Source of the DNA: Bacillus sp. IITD106
GTDB taxonomy: Bacteria > Bacillota > Bacilli > Bacillales > Bacillaceae_C
Assembly: GCF_019459225.1 (NCBI RefSeq)
Contig: NZ_JAIAZY010000031.1
Coordinates: forward strand, 1 to 55,745
Length of the DNA stretch: 55,745 nt
Reading direction: 5' to 3'
Shown piece after piece: positions 1 to 8,179 of the stretch. A program made the translations under genes and the position numbers. Under the pieces are notes generated by a model that was given only the letters and a program-made list of their open reading frames with translations, did not search any database and had not been told where the DNA came from. Every line of letters starts with the position of its first letter. Within the stretch, counting starts at the first letter, position 1.

Positions 1-18
1 TTTTTTTTTTTTTATTTC

Positions 19-103
19 GGTGGGGTAGCGAAGTGGCTAAACGCGGCGGACTGTAAATCCGCTCCCTCCGGGTTCGGCGGTTCGAATCCGTCCCCCACCA
101 CCA
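19..103 (+). tRNA. tRNA-Tyr (anticodon GTA)
   Basis: Cloverleaf with long variable arm typical of class II tRNA-Tyr. The acceptor GGTGGGG pairs with CCCCACC near the 3' end, the anticodon loop reads CTGTAAA, the T arm contains GGTTCGAATCC-like sequence, and CCA is encoded. First of four closely spaced tRNA genes. Confidence 0.95.
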
Positions 104-164
104 TTTAAAATATGGATACATTTCTGATAAGTGGGTATTATACATAGTATCATTTTTTATCCGA

Positions 165-239
165 TGGGCTATAGCCAAGCGGTAAGGCAACGGACTTTGA
201 CTCCGTCATTCGTTGGTTCGAATCCAGCTAGCCCAGCCA
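165..239 (+). tRNA. tRNA-Gln (anticodon TTG)
   Basis: Acceptor TGGGCTA (165-171) pairs with TAGCCCA (229-235), followed by discriminator G and encoded CCA. The anticodon loop reads ACTTTGACT, giving TTG. The GGTTCGAATCC T-loop is present. It abuts the next tRNA with one base between them. Confidence 0.95.
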
Positions 240-240
240 T

Positions 241-313
241 GAGCCATTAGCTCAGTTGGTAGAGCATCTGACTTTTAATCAGAGGGTCGCAGGTTCGAAT
301 CCTGCATGGCTCA
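241..313 (+). tRNA. tRNA-Lys (anticodon TTT)
   Basis: Acceptor GAGCCAT (241-247) pairs with ATGGCTC (306-312). The anticodon loop is ACTTTTAAT (TTT). The bases after the discriminator read TCA rather than CCA, so the 3' CCA appears not to be encoded and would have to be added by the nucleotidyltransferase. Confidence 0.93.
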
Positions 314-378
314 TCATCCATCTCGTTAACAGTTGTCTTGATTATTCAAGGCTTCTTTTACGTTATATATCTTTAAGA

Positions 379-454
379 GGGGCCTTAGCTCAGCTGGGAG
401 AGCGCCTGCTTTGCACGCAGGAGGTCAGCGGTTCGATCCCGCTAGGCTCCACCA
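379..454 (+). tRNA. tRNA-Ala (anticodon TGC)
   Basis: Acceptor GGGGCCT (379-385) pairs with AGGCTCC (444-450). The anticodon loop TTTGCAC gives TGC, the T-loop is GGTTCGATCCC, and CCA is encoded. Last tRNA of the cluster. Confidence 0.95.
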
Positions 455-477
455 CACCAATTTTTAAATAACATTTA

Positions 478-505
478 GTCCTGGACGTTGTTTCAGGGCT
501 TTTAT
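478..505 (+). terminator. weak terminator after the tRNA cluster
   Basis: GTCCTG (478-483) can pair with CAGGGC (494-499), including one G-T pair, and TTTTATT follows. The stem is short, so this is a modest call. Confidence 0.45.
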
Positions 506-628
506 TATTCTCTTTTTTGTTACCTGACTTTCCCTTTTTGTAGTGCATATATATACAAAAAAATGTTGAGTTGAGCCATAGCTATTAAAAAAGTTATGAT
601 TAGTATAAAAAGGGATGGAGGAAAACCT

Positions 629-1525
629 ATGAAAAAGATTTCAATATTAGGTGTTCCCATGGATCTTGGACAAACACGACGAGGGGTCGATATGGGACCG
701 AGTGCAATTAGATATGCAGGGGTTTTAAATCGACTTGAAAAATTGGATTACGACGTTGAGGATATTGGCGATATCGCGGTAAAAGTCGATAATCGTGAAG
801 AAGAAAATCATACATCATTGAAGAATTTGAAAGCGATTGCAAGAATTAGTGAAGAAATAGCACTTTCGATTCAAAACATAATCGAAAATAAACGCTTTCC
901 GCTATTATTTGGTGGGGATCATAGTATAGCTATCGGCACAATTGCTGGAATTAGTAAATATTATCAAAATCTCGGAGTTATTTGGTTTGATGCCCACGGC
1001 GATTTGAATACGGAGGATACGTCACCTTCGGGGAATATTCATGGAATGCCTCTTGCAGCTAGTATGGGCTTTGGTCATCCATCGCTTACAGGCATTGGGG
1101 GATATAGTCCGAAGGTAAACACGGAGAATGTTGTCATCATCGGCGCAAGGGATTTAGATAAAGGAGAAAGAGAGCTTATTAAGAGTAAAAACATTAAAGT
1201 TTTTACTATGCACGAAATTGACCGCTTAGGAATGACGCGGGTCATGGAAGAGTCTATTGATTTTCTAAAAAAGAAAACGGATGGGGTGCATTTATCCGTT
1301 GATTTAGATGCACTGGATCCTCATGATGCACCAGGAGTCGGAACTCCGGTTTTAGGGGGAATAAGCTATCGGGAAAGTCATTTAGCGATGGAGATGCTTG
1401 AAGAAACAAAGCTCATAACATCTGCGGAATTCGTTGAAGTTAACCCAATTTTAGATGAAAGGAATAAAACAGCTGAAGTGGCCGTTGCCTTAATGGGTTC
1501 ATTATTTGGAGAAAAACTATTATAA
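629..1525 (+). CDS. rocF: arginase
   Basis: Arginase of the ureohydrolase family, about 298 aa, close to the 296 aa of Bacillus RocF. It hydrolyses L-arginine to ornithine and urea in the cytosol, using two Mn ions. Metal-ligand motifs are visible: GGDHS with His98, DAHGD at 121-125, and SVDLDALDP near residue 229. The ATG at 629 is preferred because GGAGGA (617-622) lies 6 bp upstream; an in-frame ATG at 596 has no such site. The gene stands alone, followed by a strong hairpin shared with a convergent small gene. Known context: in many bacilli rocF lies just upstream of sigW, as here. No RocR/SigL-type -12/-24 promoter was recognised. Confidence 0.96.
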   Translation: MKKISILGVPMDLGQTRRGVDMGPSAIRYAGVLNRLEKLDYDVEDIGDIAVKVDNREEENHTSLKNLKAIARISEEIALSIQNIIENKRFPLLFGGDHSIAIGTIAGISKYYQNLGVIWFDAHGDLNTEDTSPSGNIHGMPLAASMGFGHPSLTGIGGYSPKVNTENVVIIGARDLDKGERELIKSKNIKVFTMHEIDRLGMTRVMEESIDFLKKKTDGVHLSVDLDALDPHDAPGVGTPVLGGISYRESHLAMEMLEETKLITSAEFVEVNPILDERNKTAEVAVALMGSLFGEKLL

Positions 1526-1534
1526 AAAAGCAAT

Positions 1535-1600
1535 AGCAGTGGTTTGTAAGTCGGTAAATCACTTTTTCCCTGTACTACAAACCACTGCTTGATATTTGTT
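1535..1600. terminator. perfect 14-bp hairpin between rocF and the convergent Spo0E-like gene
   Basis: AGCAGTGGTTTGTA (1535-1548) and its exact complement TACAAACCACTGCT (1576-1589) form a 14-bp stem with a 27-nt loop, followed by a modest T-rich stretch on the plus strand. The distal arm lies inside the 3' end of the minus-strand Spo0E-like CDS, so one structure probably serves both transcripts. Confidence 0.75.
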
Positions 1601-1726
1601 TAAAAGTTTATCTAGTTCGTAGCTTAGATTAACTACACGTTCATCTAAAAAGGATGAGGTTAATCCAAGTTGCACCATTTTACTTCGGTAAGATTCAATT
1701 TTTACTAATAAGTCTTCTGCTTCCAA
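1559..1726 (-). CDS. Spo0E-family aspartyl-phosphate phosphatase (small)
   Basis: A 55-residue reading frame on the minus strand, too short for most gene finders. It reads MEAEDLLVKIESYRSKMVQL, then a Gly-Leu-Thr-Ser linker, then residues VVNLSYELDKLLNKY. This is the Spo0E-like pattern: two short helices with an I-E-x-Y-R-x-x-M motif and a V-x-x-L-S-x-x-L-D-x-L-L-N-x-Y motif. Family members dephosphorylate Spo0A~P and delay sporulation. The start is probably TTG at 1726, with GGGG/GAGG sequences 5-14 bp upstream; an upstream stop in frame excludes a much longer protein. In related genomes a Spo0E-type gene often sits between rocF and sigW (established context). The last codons overlap the convergent terminator hairpin. 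Confidence 0.82.
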   Translation of the reverse strand: MEAEDLLVKIESYRSKMVQLGLTSSFLDERVVNLSYELDKLLNKYQAVVCSTGKK

Positions 1727-1867
1727 TCGTCCTCGAGCCCCTTCATATTATTTTTATCATCTGTATATCCATTTTACAAAATATTAAACACCAAGTAGCA
1801 AAATTTGTTATGATAGAGATAATGTGAATTTTTGTCGATAAAAATATGAGAGGTCAATCATAATAAA

Positions 1868-1893
1868 TGAAACCTTTTTAATATTCATACGTA
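1868..1893 (+). promoter_or_regulatory. autoregulatory SigW promoter
   Basis: TGAAAC (1868-1873), 16 bp, then CGTA (1890-1893). This matches the known extracytoplasmic-function SigW consensus (TGAAAC, 16 bp, CGTA) and lies about 40 bp upstream of sigW. Confidence 0.9.
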
Positions 1894-1931
1894 TGAATGG
1901 ATAACCGCATAGAGCGGGAGGTAAAGAGAGA

Positions 1932-2495
1932 ATGGATGCAATTGTAAATCAAAGAGTTAGGGATGTATTAAAGGGCGATCAGGAAGCATTTGGGGAAATC
2001 GTGGAATTATTTAAAGACAAAGTGTTTCATTTATGCTATCGAATGCTGGGGAATCGGCATGAAGCTGAAGATATAGCACAAGAAGCATTTGTAAGAGCTT
2101 ATGTAAACATTCATAGTTTCAATCAAGGAAGAAAATTTTCCACTTGGCTTTATAGAATTGCAACTAATCTCTGCATTGACCGGATTAGAAAAAAGAAGCC
2201 CGACTATTACCTCGATGCTGAGCTGGCTGGTACGGAAGGTTTGACGATGTATTCTCAAATAGCTGCTGAGGGAAAATCTCCTGATTCGGAAGTGGAGACG
2301 ATAGAACTTCAAGAGAGGGTTCAACAGGAAATTCTCCGTCTCCCGGATAAATATAGAATTGTAATTATATTAAGATATATTGATGATCTCTCGTTGAATG
2401 AGATCAGCGAAGTCTTGGAAATGCCGATCGGAACGGTCAAAACTCGAATACACCGTGCGCGGGAAGCGCTTCGAAAACAATTGAACCATTTGTAG
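1932..2495 (+). CDS. sigW: ECF sigma factor SigW
   Basis: 187-aa ECF sigma factor. Sigma region 2 is seen at about residues 20-90 (LCYRMLGNRHEAEDIAQEAF, then FSTWLYRIATN) and region 4 at about 130-180 (LPDKYRIVIILRYIDDLSLNEI then MPIGTVKTRIHRAR). SigW directs the response to envelope stress, antimicrobial peptides and alkaline shock in bacilli. RBS GGGAGG (1916-1921) precedes the ATG. The upstream TGAAAC/CGTA promoter indicates autoregulation. The anti-sigma gene rsiW follows after 16 bp, so the pair is an operon. Confidence 0.96.
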   Translation: MDAIVNQRVRDVLKGDQEAFGEIVELFKDKVFHLCYRMLGNRHEAEDIAQEAFVRAYVNIHSFNQGRKFSTWLYRIATNLCIDRIRKKKPDYYLDAELAGTEGLTMYSQIAAEGKSPDSEVETIELQERVQQEILRLPDKYRIVIILRYIDDLSLNEISEVLEMPIGTVKTRIHRAREALRKQLNHL

Positions 2496-2511
2496 AAAGG
2501 TGAGAAGGAAA

Positions 2512-3132
2512 GTGAAGGCATGTCCCGAAGAGATTATTCTCTATATGCAAGAGTCTTTAGATAGTGACCTATCTCATGATAAAGAACAAATATTAAAAGA
2601 TCACTTGCAAAAATGCCCCGAATGTCAAAAACATTTTCAAGAACTAAAAAGAACAGAAGCCTATATAAAAAGCCCGTCACATATACGAGTTTCCAGCGGA
2701 TTTACTGCGGATGTCATGGCGAGGTTGCCGAAAGAAAAAAGCAGTGCAGGTGTAAAGCGCTGGTTCCGTAATCATCCAATTTTAGCGGCGGCTTCCTTAT
2801 TCATACTGCTTATGGGTGGAAGTGTACTAAATATTTGGAATGATGATCAAAAGTTTTCTGTAACAAAACAACCTAATCTAATAGTTGAAAATGATACAGT
2901 AATCGTCCCTGAAGGTGAAGTAGTGAATGGGGACATAACGGTCAAAAATGGCAACCTTCGAATTGAGGGCAAGGTTAACGGCAATGTTACCATCATCAAT
3001 GGTGAACGATATCTAGCTTCAGCTGGAGATGTTACAGGGGATATTGAAGAAATTAACCAAATTTTTGAATGGCTCTGGTATAAAATGAAAGATGGCGGCA
3101 AAAAAATAATTAACCTTTTTGAAGGTGAATAG
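2512..3132 (+). CDS. rsiW: membrane anti-sigma-W factor
   Basis: Anti-sigma factor of about 206 aa. An N-terminal zinc anti-sigma (ZAS) domain shows His31-x3-Cys35-x2-Cys38 plus Cys4. One transmembrane helix lies at about residues 88-108 (ILAAASLFILLMGGSVLNIW). The extracytoplasmic part (about 130-175) is unusual in having a run of bactofilin-like GDITVKNGNLRIEGKVNG beta repeats. I place the start at GTG 2512, which gives MKACPEE as in RsiW proteins; AAAGGTGAG lies 7 bp upstream, and an in-frame GTG at 2500 is less suitable. Known mechanism: RsiW binds SigW and is degraded stepwise by PrsW, RasP and Clp proteases upon stress. Confidence 0.93.
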   Translation: MKACPEEIILYMQESLDSDLSHDKEQILKDHLQKCPECQKHFQELKRTEAYIKSPSHIRVSSGFTADVMARLPKEKSSAGVKRWFRNHPILAAASLFILLMGGSVLNIWNDDQKFSVTKQPNLIVENDTVIVPEGEVVNGDITVKNGNLRIEGKVNGNVTIINGERYLASAGDVTGDIEEINQIFEWLWYKMKDGGKKIINLFEGE

Positions 3133-3140
3133 GTAATAAA

Positions 3141-3170
3141 AAAGGATTGCATTTATTGCAGTCCTTTTTT
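3141..3170 (+). terminator. terminator after rsiW
   Basis: AAAGGATTGCA (3141-3151) pairs with TGCAGTCCTTT (3157-3167), with one G-T pair, followed by T residues. It separates the sigW-rsiW operon from cdaA. Confidence 0.85.
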
Positions 3171-3218
3171 CATCTTGTTACATTCTATCCCATGTAGTTG
3201 GTTTCAGTTATTATATGT

Positions 3219-3224
3219 TATAAT
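3219..3224 (+). promoter_or_regulatory. possible -10 element for the cdaA operon
   Basis: TATAAT at 3219-3224 lies 72 bp upstream of cdaA in the otherwise empty interval. Candidate -35 hexamers (TTGGTT at 3198 with 15-bp spacing) are poor, so the call is tentative. Confidence 0.35.
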
Positions 3225-3295
3225 GTATTAGTTATTATCCATATTTTTTAGTGTAGAGTACTTCTCAATTTGAATAAATAGATGGAGGAAAGAAC

Positions 3296-4126
3296 ATGCC
3301 GTTTGCAGACCTTACCATCTTGGGTGTCTTATCTCACGTAGTAGACATTCTCCTCGTTTGGTTCGTTATATATAAATTGATTATGTTTATCCGCGGCACT
3401 AAAGCCGTCCAACTATTATCTGGAATTTTTGTTATCACTCTTATTTGGATCTTAAGTGGTGTCCTTCATCTGAATACATTGAACATGCTGATGGAAACGG
3501 TGATGACATGGGGATTTTTAGCAATAATCATTATCTTCCAGCCTGAATTAAGGCGTGCACTAGAGCAGCTTGGTCGAGGTAAGTTTTTTGCGAGAAGCGG
3601 AATTCAGGAAGAGGAAGAGCAGAAGAAAAGATTAGATGCTATTATAAATGCAGTTAATTATATGGCAAAAAGACGAATAGGTGCACTCATTTCAATTGAG
3701 AAAGAAACAGGAATGGGGGACTATATTGAAACTGGAATTCCCTTACATTCAAATGTGACCCATGAACTATTAATTAATATTTTTATACCGAATACTCCAC
3801 TTCACGATGGAGCCGTTATTATACAAAAAACGCAAATTGCCGCTGCCGCCTGTTATCTTCCTCTATCGGAAAGTCCCTTTATTTCTAAAGAGCTCGGGAC
3901 AAGGCATAGAGCAGCACTTGGGATTAGTGAAGTAACAGATTGTTTAACGATAGTTGTTTCTGAGGAGACGGGTGGAATATCCGTTACAAAAAATGGCGAA
4001 TTACTACGGGATTTATCGTTAGAGCAATTCCAAGCAGTATTAGAAAAAGAGCTTACAGATGAAAGCAAATCAAAACAGTCTTCCTCATCCATTTGGAAAA
4101 GAAGGGAGAAGACAAAAAATGGATAA
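3296..4126 (+). CDS. cdaA: diadenylate cyclase CdaA
   Basis: 276-aa membrane diadenylate cyclase (B. subtilis CdaA is 273 aa). It makes c-di-AMP from two ATP at the membrane. Three N-terminal transmembrane helices lie within residues 1-85, then a DAC (DisA_N) domain with the catalytic DGA (171-173, LHDGAVII) and RHR (203-205, GTRHRAALG) motifs. The start follows a good GGAGGAAAG site. cdaR overlaps its last 8 bp and glmM follows: the conserved cdaA-cdaR-glmM operon, whose products form a complex in which CdaR and GlmM modulate CdaA. Confidence 0.97.
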   Translation: MPFADLTILGVLSHVVDILLVWFVIYKLIMFIRGTKAVQLLSGIFVITLIWILSGVLHLNTLNMLMETVMTWGFLAIIIIFQPELRRALEQLGRGKFFARSGIQEEEEQKKRLDAIINAVNYMAKRRIGALISIEKETGMGDYIETGIPLHSNVTHELLINIFIPNTPLHDGAVIIQKTQIAAAACYLPLSESPFISKELGTRHRAALGISEVTDCLTIVVSEETGGISVTKNGELLRDLSLEQFQAVLEKELTDESKSKQSSSSIWKRREKTKNG

Positions 4127-5363
4127 ATTTATGGAAAATCCCTGGTTTGTTAGAATCATATCGATGTTGTTAGCTGTTTTGCTATTCGCCACAGCTAATG
4201 ATTATTTCGGGGGAAAAAATACTAGAACAACGCCGAATGATATGGAAAATGCTAATACTGATACGATAACAAACGTACCTGTTGAAGTGTATTACGATTC
4301 CGAGAACCTCGTCGTTACGGGTATACCTAAAACAGTGGATGTGAAGATTGAGGGACAAAGAAGATTTGTAGAGGCAACGAAAAGACAAAGAAATTTTACA
4401 GTCTATGTTGATTTATCTGATGTACAAATAGGGCAACATCGCGTTCAAATTTTATATAAAGATATCTCTGATAAATTAAAAGTTAATATAGAACCTGCTT
4501 ATGCAGATATTTCAGTTCAAGAAAAAGTAACAAAGGAATTCGGAGTAGAAGCAGAGTTTAACCGCAGCATCCTGGCAGAAGGATTTGAAGCAGAGCGTCC
4601 TGATGTAGATCCTAAAACAGTGAAAATTACAGGAGCTAAGGATGTTATAGAAAAAATTTCTTACGTGAAAGCTACTATTAATGCAAGTGGTTTAATTAAT
4701 GACACCATTAAACAATATGCAAAAGTGACGGTTCTTGACCGAGAATTGAACAAGCTTGATGTATTGGTCGAACCTGAATCTGTCTTAGTAACCATTCCGG
4801 TGACAAATCCTAGAAAAAATGTTCCGATTAAGATTAATACTACGGGTACACCACCGGATGATATTAATATTAAAACAATCAGCACCGTCACACCTGAAGT
4901 GATGATATTTGGAAGAACTGAAGTTTTACAAAATGTCGAGGAACTTGAAGTAACAGTTGATGTTAGTGGTATTCGTGAAGACACTGAGGTTGAAGTTCCA
5001 ATTAAATATCCGCTTGGCGTCAATAAAATTACGCCGGATAAAATAAAGGTCAAAATTCTGGCAGAGAAAAAGTTGGAAGAAAAAACGTTAAAGGATATTA
5101 AAATAGAAAGCAAAGGGCTTAGCTCTGACTTAAATATGGAGCTATTATCTCCTGTAAATGGAACAGTTTCCCTAAAAGTTACCGGCGAAAAGGAAAATCT
5201 AGAGAAAGCAATTGAAGGTGATTTCCATGTGATTTTAAATATGGAGGGCCTTAAAGCCGGAGAACATGAAGTCGATTTAGTAGTAGATGGTTTAAACGGT
5301 GTGGAATGGGAACTAACTGAAAAAAAGGCGAAAATACGATTAACAGAAAAGGAAAATGTCTAA
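4119..5363 (+). CDS. cdaR: YbbR-domain regulator of CdaA
   Basis: 414 aa. One N-terminal membrane anchor (VRIISMLLAVLLFATAND, about residues 10-28) and then four YbbR-type beta domains of about 80 residues on the outside of the membrane. The start is ATG 4119, preceded by AAGGGAGAAG, and overlaps the end of cdaA by 8 bp, suggesting translational coupling. CdaR regulates diadenylate cyclase activity in Bacillus, Listeria and Staphylococcus. Length and layout are normal for the family. Confidence 0.95.
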   Translation: MDKFMENPWFVRIISMLLAVLLFATANDYFGGKNTRTTPNDMENANTDTITNVPVEVYYDSENLVVTGIPKTVDVKIEGQRRFVEATKRQRNFTVYVDLSDVQIGQHRVQILYKDISDKLKVNIEPAYADISVQEKVTKEFGVEAEFNRSILAEGFEAERPDVDPKTVKITGAKDVIEKISYVKATINASGLINDTIKQYAKVTVLDRELNKLDVLVEPESVLVTIPVTNPRKNVPIKINTTGTPPDDINIKTISTVTPEVMIFGRTEVLQNVEELEVTVDVSGIREDTEVEVPIKYPLGVNKITPDKIKVKILAEKKLEEKTLKDIKIESKGLSSDLNMELLSPVNGTVSLKVTGEKENLEKAIEGDFHVILNMEGLKAGEHEVDLVVDGLNGVEWELTEKKAKIRLTEKENV

Positions 5364-5397
5364 ATGAACATTGTTCGAAGAAGGAGCGATAGATACA

Positions 5398-6744
5398 ATG
5401 GGTAAATATTTTGGAACTGATGGAGTAAGAGGGGTAGCAAATTCGGAGCTGACGCCAGAGTTGGCTTTTAAATTGGGTCGCTTTGGAGGTTATGTTCTAA
5501 CAAAAAATTCAGATCGCCCTAAAATTCTCATCGGCCGCGATACCCGGATTTCCGGTCATATGCTGGAAGGTGCACTTGTATCGGGATTGTTATCAATTGG
5601 GGCTGAGGTCATGCGCTTAGGTGTAATTTCTACACCGGGAGTTGCCTATTTGACGAAAGTGTTAGGAGCCCAAGCAGGCGTCATGATTTCTGCTTCACAT
5701 AATCCAGTCGCTGATAATGGAATCAAGTTTTTTGGACCAGATGGATTTAAATTGTCAGATGAACAAGAAGAAGAAATCGAGGCTTTACTTGATTTAGAAG
5801 AAGATACCTTACCACGACCAGTTGGAAAGGATCTTGGTCTTGTAAGTGATTATTTTGAAGGTGGCCAAAAATACTTGCAATTCCTCAAGCAAACAGTAGA
5901 TGAAGATTTCTCTGGTATTCACGTAGCGCTTGATTGTGCACATGGAGCTACATCATCATTGGCGACCCATCTGTTTGCAGACTTGGATGCAGATATTTCA
6001 ACGATGGGTTCATCTCCAAACGGTTTGAATATTAATGACGGAGTTGGATCGACTCATCCAGAAGCGTTAGCTGCTTTTGTAAAAGAAAAAGGAGCAGATG
6101 TAGGACTTGCATTCGATGGGGATGGAGACCGGGTCATAGCCATTGATGAAAATGGCAACATAGTGGATGGGGATTACATCCTTTACATTTGTGCAAAGCA
6201 TATGAATGAGGAAGCACGCCTAAAACAATCAACAGTCGTTTCAACCGTCATGAGCAATCTAGGATATTACAAAGCGCTTGAACAATTAGGCATTAATAGT
6301 GCTCAAACTGCTGTAGGTGATCGCTATGTCGTTGAAGAAATGAAAAATGGATACAATCTTGGAGGAGAACAGTCCGGTCACATTATTTTCCTTGATTACA
6401 ACACAACGGGTGACGGCCTTTTAACAGGGCTTCAGCTCATCAATATTATGAAGCTTACCGGAAAACCACTTTCAGAACTTGCAAGCGGAATGAAAAAATA
6501 TCCGCAAAAATTAGTGAACATCCGTGTAACAGATAAACACCACGTGACAGACAATGAAAAGGTAAAGGAAATTATTGAGCAAGTGGAATCCGAAATGAAT
6601 GGCAATGGACGAATTCTCGTTCGCCCATCGGGTACAGAACCACTCGTTCGCGTAATGGCCGAAGCTCCAACAAAAGAAGCATGTGAAGATTATGTTGATC
6701 GCATTTCCGCTGTCGTAGAAGCAGAAATGGGATTGAAAGAGTAA
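5398..6744 (+). CDS. glmM: phosphoglucosamine mutase
   Basis: 448 aa, the usual length of Bacillus GlmM. It converts glucosamine-6-phosphate to glucosamine-1-phosphate for UDP-GlcNAc and peptidoglycan synthesis, and it also binds and inhibits CdaA. The catalytic phosphoserine is Ser100 in MISASHNP; the Mg-binding loop DGDGDR lies at about 240-245; the sugar-binding GGEQSGHI at about 323 and the phosphate-binding RPSGTEP near 409 are present. The start ATG 5398 gives [15 protein letters not shown] lies 11 bp upstream. glmS, normally the next gene in B. subtilis, is here 21.8 kb away. Confidence 0.97.
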   Translation: MGKYFGTDGVRGVANSELTPELAFKLGRFGGYVLTKNSDRPKILIGRDTRISGHMLEGALVSGLLSIGAEVMRLGVISTPGVAYLTKVLGAQAGVMISASHNPVADNGIKFFGPDGFKLSDEQEEEIEALLDLEEDTLPRPVGKDLGLVSDYFEGGQKYLQFLKQTVDEDFSGIHVALDCAHGATSSLATHLFADLDADISTMGSSPNGLNINDGVGSTHPEALAAFVKEKGADVGLAFDGDGDRVIAIDENGNIVDGDYILYICAKHMNEEARLKQSTVVSTVMSNLGYYKALEQLGINSAQTAVGDRYVVEEMKNGYNLGGEQSGHIIFLDYNTTGDGLLTGLQLINIMKLTGKPLSELASGMKKYPQKLVNIRVTDKHHVTDNEKVKEIIEQVESEMNGNGRILVRPSGTEPLVRVMAEAPTKEACEDYVDRISAVVEAEMGLKE

Positions 6745-6757
6745 TCACTGGAGAAAT

Positions 6758-6802
6758 AAAGATGCAAAAGAGTGTAGTTGAGCTCGATTGCATCTTTTTT
6801 TT
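6758..6802 (+). terminator. terminator of the cdaA-cdaR-glmM operon
   Basis: AAAGATGCAA (6758-6767) is exactly complementary to TTGCATCTTT (6788-6797), followed by a T run. Confidence 0.9.
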
Positions 6803-6849
6803 GATGGGACGGCACTGATTCGCTACAATCGTAGTAATATTACTAATTG

Positions 6850-7135
6850 GTCTCGAATCCCATAATTCTCGACGAAACTCAGTGCCTTTTCCATTTCATC
6901 GAGAATCAGACATTAATTCTCGATGAAACTCAATAATTATTCCGTTTGATCGAGAATTAGGCATTAATTCTCGATGAAACTCATTAATTTTTCCATTTGG
7001 TCGAGAAATAGTAGATAATAATCGACGAAACTCAGTACCTTTTTCATTTGGTCGAGAATCTGGCATTAATTCACGATGAAACACTTTAATTTACCGATTT
7101 CATCGAGAATCCCGAAATAATACACGATGAAACCG
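6850..7135. repeat. six 51-bp tandem repeats with an internal dyad
   Basis: The word GAAACTC (last copies GAAACAC and GAAACCG) occurs at 6874, 6925, 6976, 7027, 7078 and 7129, exactly 51 bp apart. Each unit carries ATCGAGAAT and, about 9 bp later, ATTCTCGAT, a 9-bp inverted repeat (for example 6898-6906 with 6916-6924). Because 51 is divisible by three, the minus strand stays open and encodes a 17-residue repeat of the type EFHRELMPNSR-x6. I see no start signals and regard the open frame as a by-product. The rest of the 6803-7241 interval holds nothing else I can recognise. Confidence 0.93.
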
Positions 7136-7241
7136 TTCCATAATCTAATTTTGTCTTGCATTCAAGGCGCACTAACCTTTAATAAAATAAGAGTTAATAG
7201 TTTTCAAATTTAGATCGTTTCTAACATCACTTCGTATTTAC

Positions 7242-8078
7242 CTAACTCCAATACTTATCCTTTGGTTTTAATAACTGCAGAATCGAATACGCTTGCTGCA
7301 TATGCAAGCTCATGACATATTGATTCGCTTGTAATAATATATTTGCTTTCGTATAATTCATGATTTCTTTTGCGATGTCGGCATCACGGATTCTTGATTC
7401 TGCCGCGATGAGATTTTCCTCCATCGTCAACGTATTATTATATGCGTGTTCAAGCCTATTCATATAGGCTCCTAGTTTAGAGCGCTCTGTAGAAACCTTG
7501 CTAATTGCTTTATCAAGACCAGACATCGCTTTTTCTGCATCTTCCCTAGTACCTATTTCCAATTTATCAATCCCGATTGCGTCAGCACTCATATCCCCAA
7601 TCGACAATTCAATATACTGGCCAGCATTCGCTCCCGCCTGAATACGAATAGAGCTCCTAGAACCATCAAGTAACGGCATAGAGTTAAACTGCATATCCTG
7701 TGAAATCCGCTGAACTTCTGCTTTTAATTGGTCAAATTCCAATGCTAATGCTTTCCGATCTTCATCCGTATATGTATCATTCGCTGCTTGAACACTTAAT
7801 TCTCTCATTCGCTGTAAAATAGCGTGAGTCTCATTCAATCCGCCTTCTGCTGTTTGCAGCAAGGAAATTCCGTCTTGAATATTGCGTCCAGCCATATTGA
7901 GTCCGCGAATTTGTGCACGCATTTTCTCGGAGATTGCCAAGCCGGCTGGATCATCGCTCGCCCGATTAATCCTCATCCCTGTTGAAATTCGCTCAAGTAA
8001 TCGCTGCGAAATGGCGAGATGTCTATTCATTTGATTAATCATTGATAAACCAGTACTATACCATTTACCCAGCATCAT
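7242..8078 (-). CDS. orphan flagellin (Hag-like)
   Basis: About 278 aa. The N-terminal D0/D1 region contains LERISTGMRINRASDDPAGL and AISEKMRAQIRGL; the C-terminal D0/D1 region contains AAESRIRDADIAKEIM and ILLQANQ, all flagellin hallmarks. There is only a short central domain, as in compact Bacillus flagellins. Odd points: the N-terminus (MMLGKWYSTGLSMINQMNRH) differs from the usual MRINHNI start, and the C-terminus runs past the usual LLR end to KPKDKYWS. ATG 8078 (or 8075) is chosen because AAAGGAG lies 5-8 bp upstream; a more upstream ATG at 8093 overlaps this site. No motility genes adjoin it. A SigD-type -10 element lies just upstream. Confidence 0.88.
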   Translation of the reverse strand: MMLGKWYSTGLSMINQMNRHLAISQRLLERISTGMRINRASDDPAGLAISEKMRAQIRGLNMAGRNIQDGISLLQTAEGGLNETHAILQRMRELSVQAANDTYTDEDRKALALEFDQLKAEVQRISQDMQFNSMPLLDGSRSSIRIQAGANAGQYIELSIGDMSADAIGIDKLEIGTREDAEKAMSGLDKAISKVSTERSKLGAYMNRLEHAYNNTLTMEENLIAAESRIRDADIAKEIMNYTKANILLQANQYVMSLHMQQAYSILQLLKPKDKYWS

Positions 8079-8109
8079 TCCCGCTCCTTTCATAAGGTCA
8101 TTTAGAGTA

Positions 8110-8117
8110 ATATCGGC
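8110..8117 (-). promoter_or_regulatory. SigD-type -10 element before the flagellin gene
   Basis: On the minus strand the sequence reads GCCGATAT, the exact flagellar sigma (SigD) -10 consensus, about 32 bp before the chosen start codon. A good TAAA -35 at 14-16 bp spacing is not obvious, so control by SigD is likely but not certain. Confidence 0.7.
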
Positions 8118-8140
8118 AAGTTTTAAAAATAATAAAGTAA

Positions 8141-8173
8141 AAAACCCAGAGAATGTATATCTCCCTAGGTTTT
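8141..8173 (-). terminator. terminator of the metI-yxjG operon
   Basis: On the minus strand AAAACC...AGA can pair with TCT..GGGTTTT around an ATATACAT loop, followed by a T run (TTTTTTAC). It lies 7 bp after the yxjG stop codon and upstream of the SigD-type element. Confidence 0.7.
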
Positions 8174-8179
8174 AACTTA

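Noticed and set aside
256-471. Open frame across the tRNA-Lys and tRNA-Ala genes
   Set aside because: It is entirely made of tRNA sequence and spacer; tRNA genes explain it.
6896-7084. Minus-strand frame encoding FHRELMPxSR repeats
   Set aside because: The frame follows from the 51-bp repeat period. There is no ribosome site, and repeat 4 onward diverges; treated as repeat DNA, not a gene.
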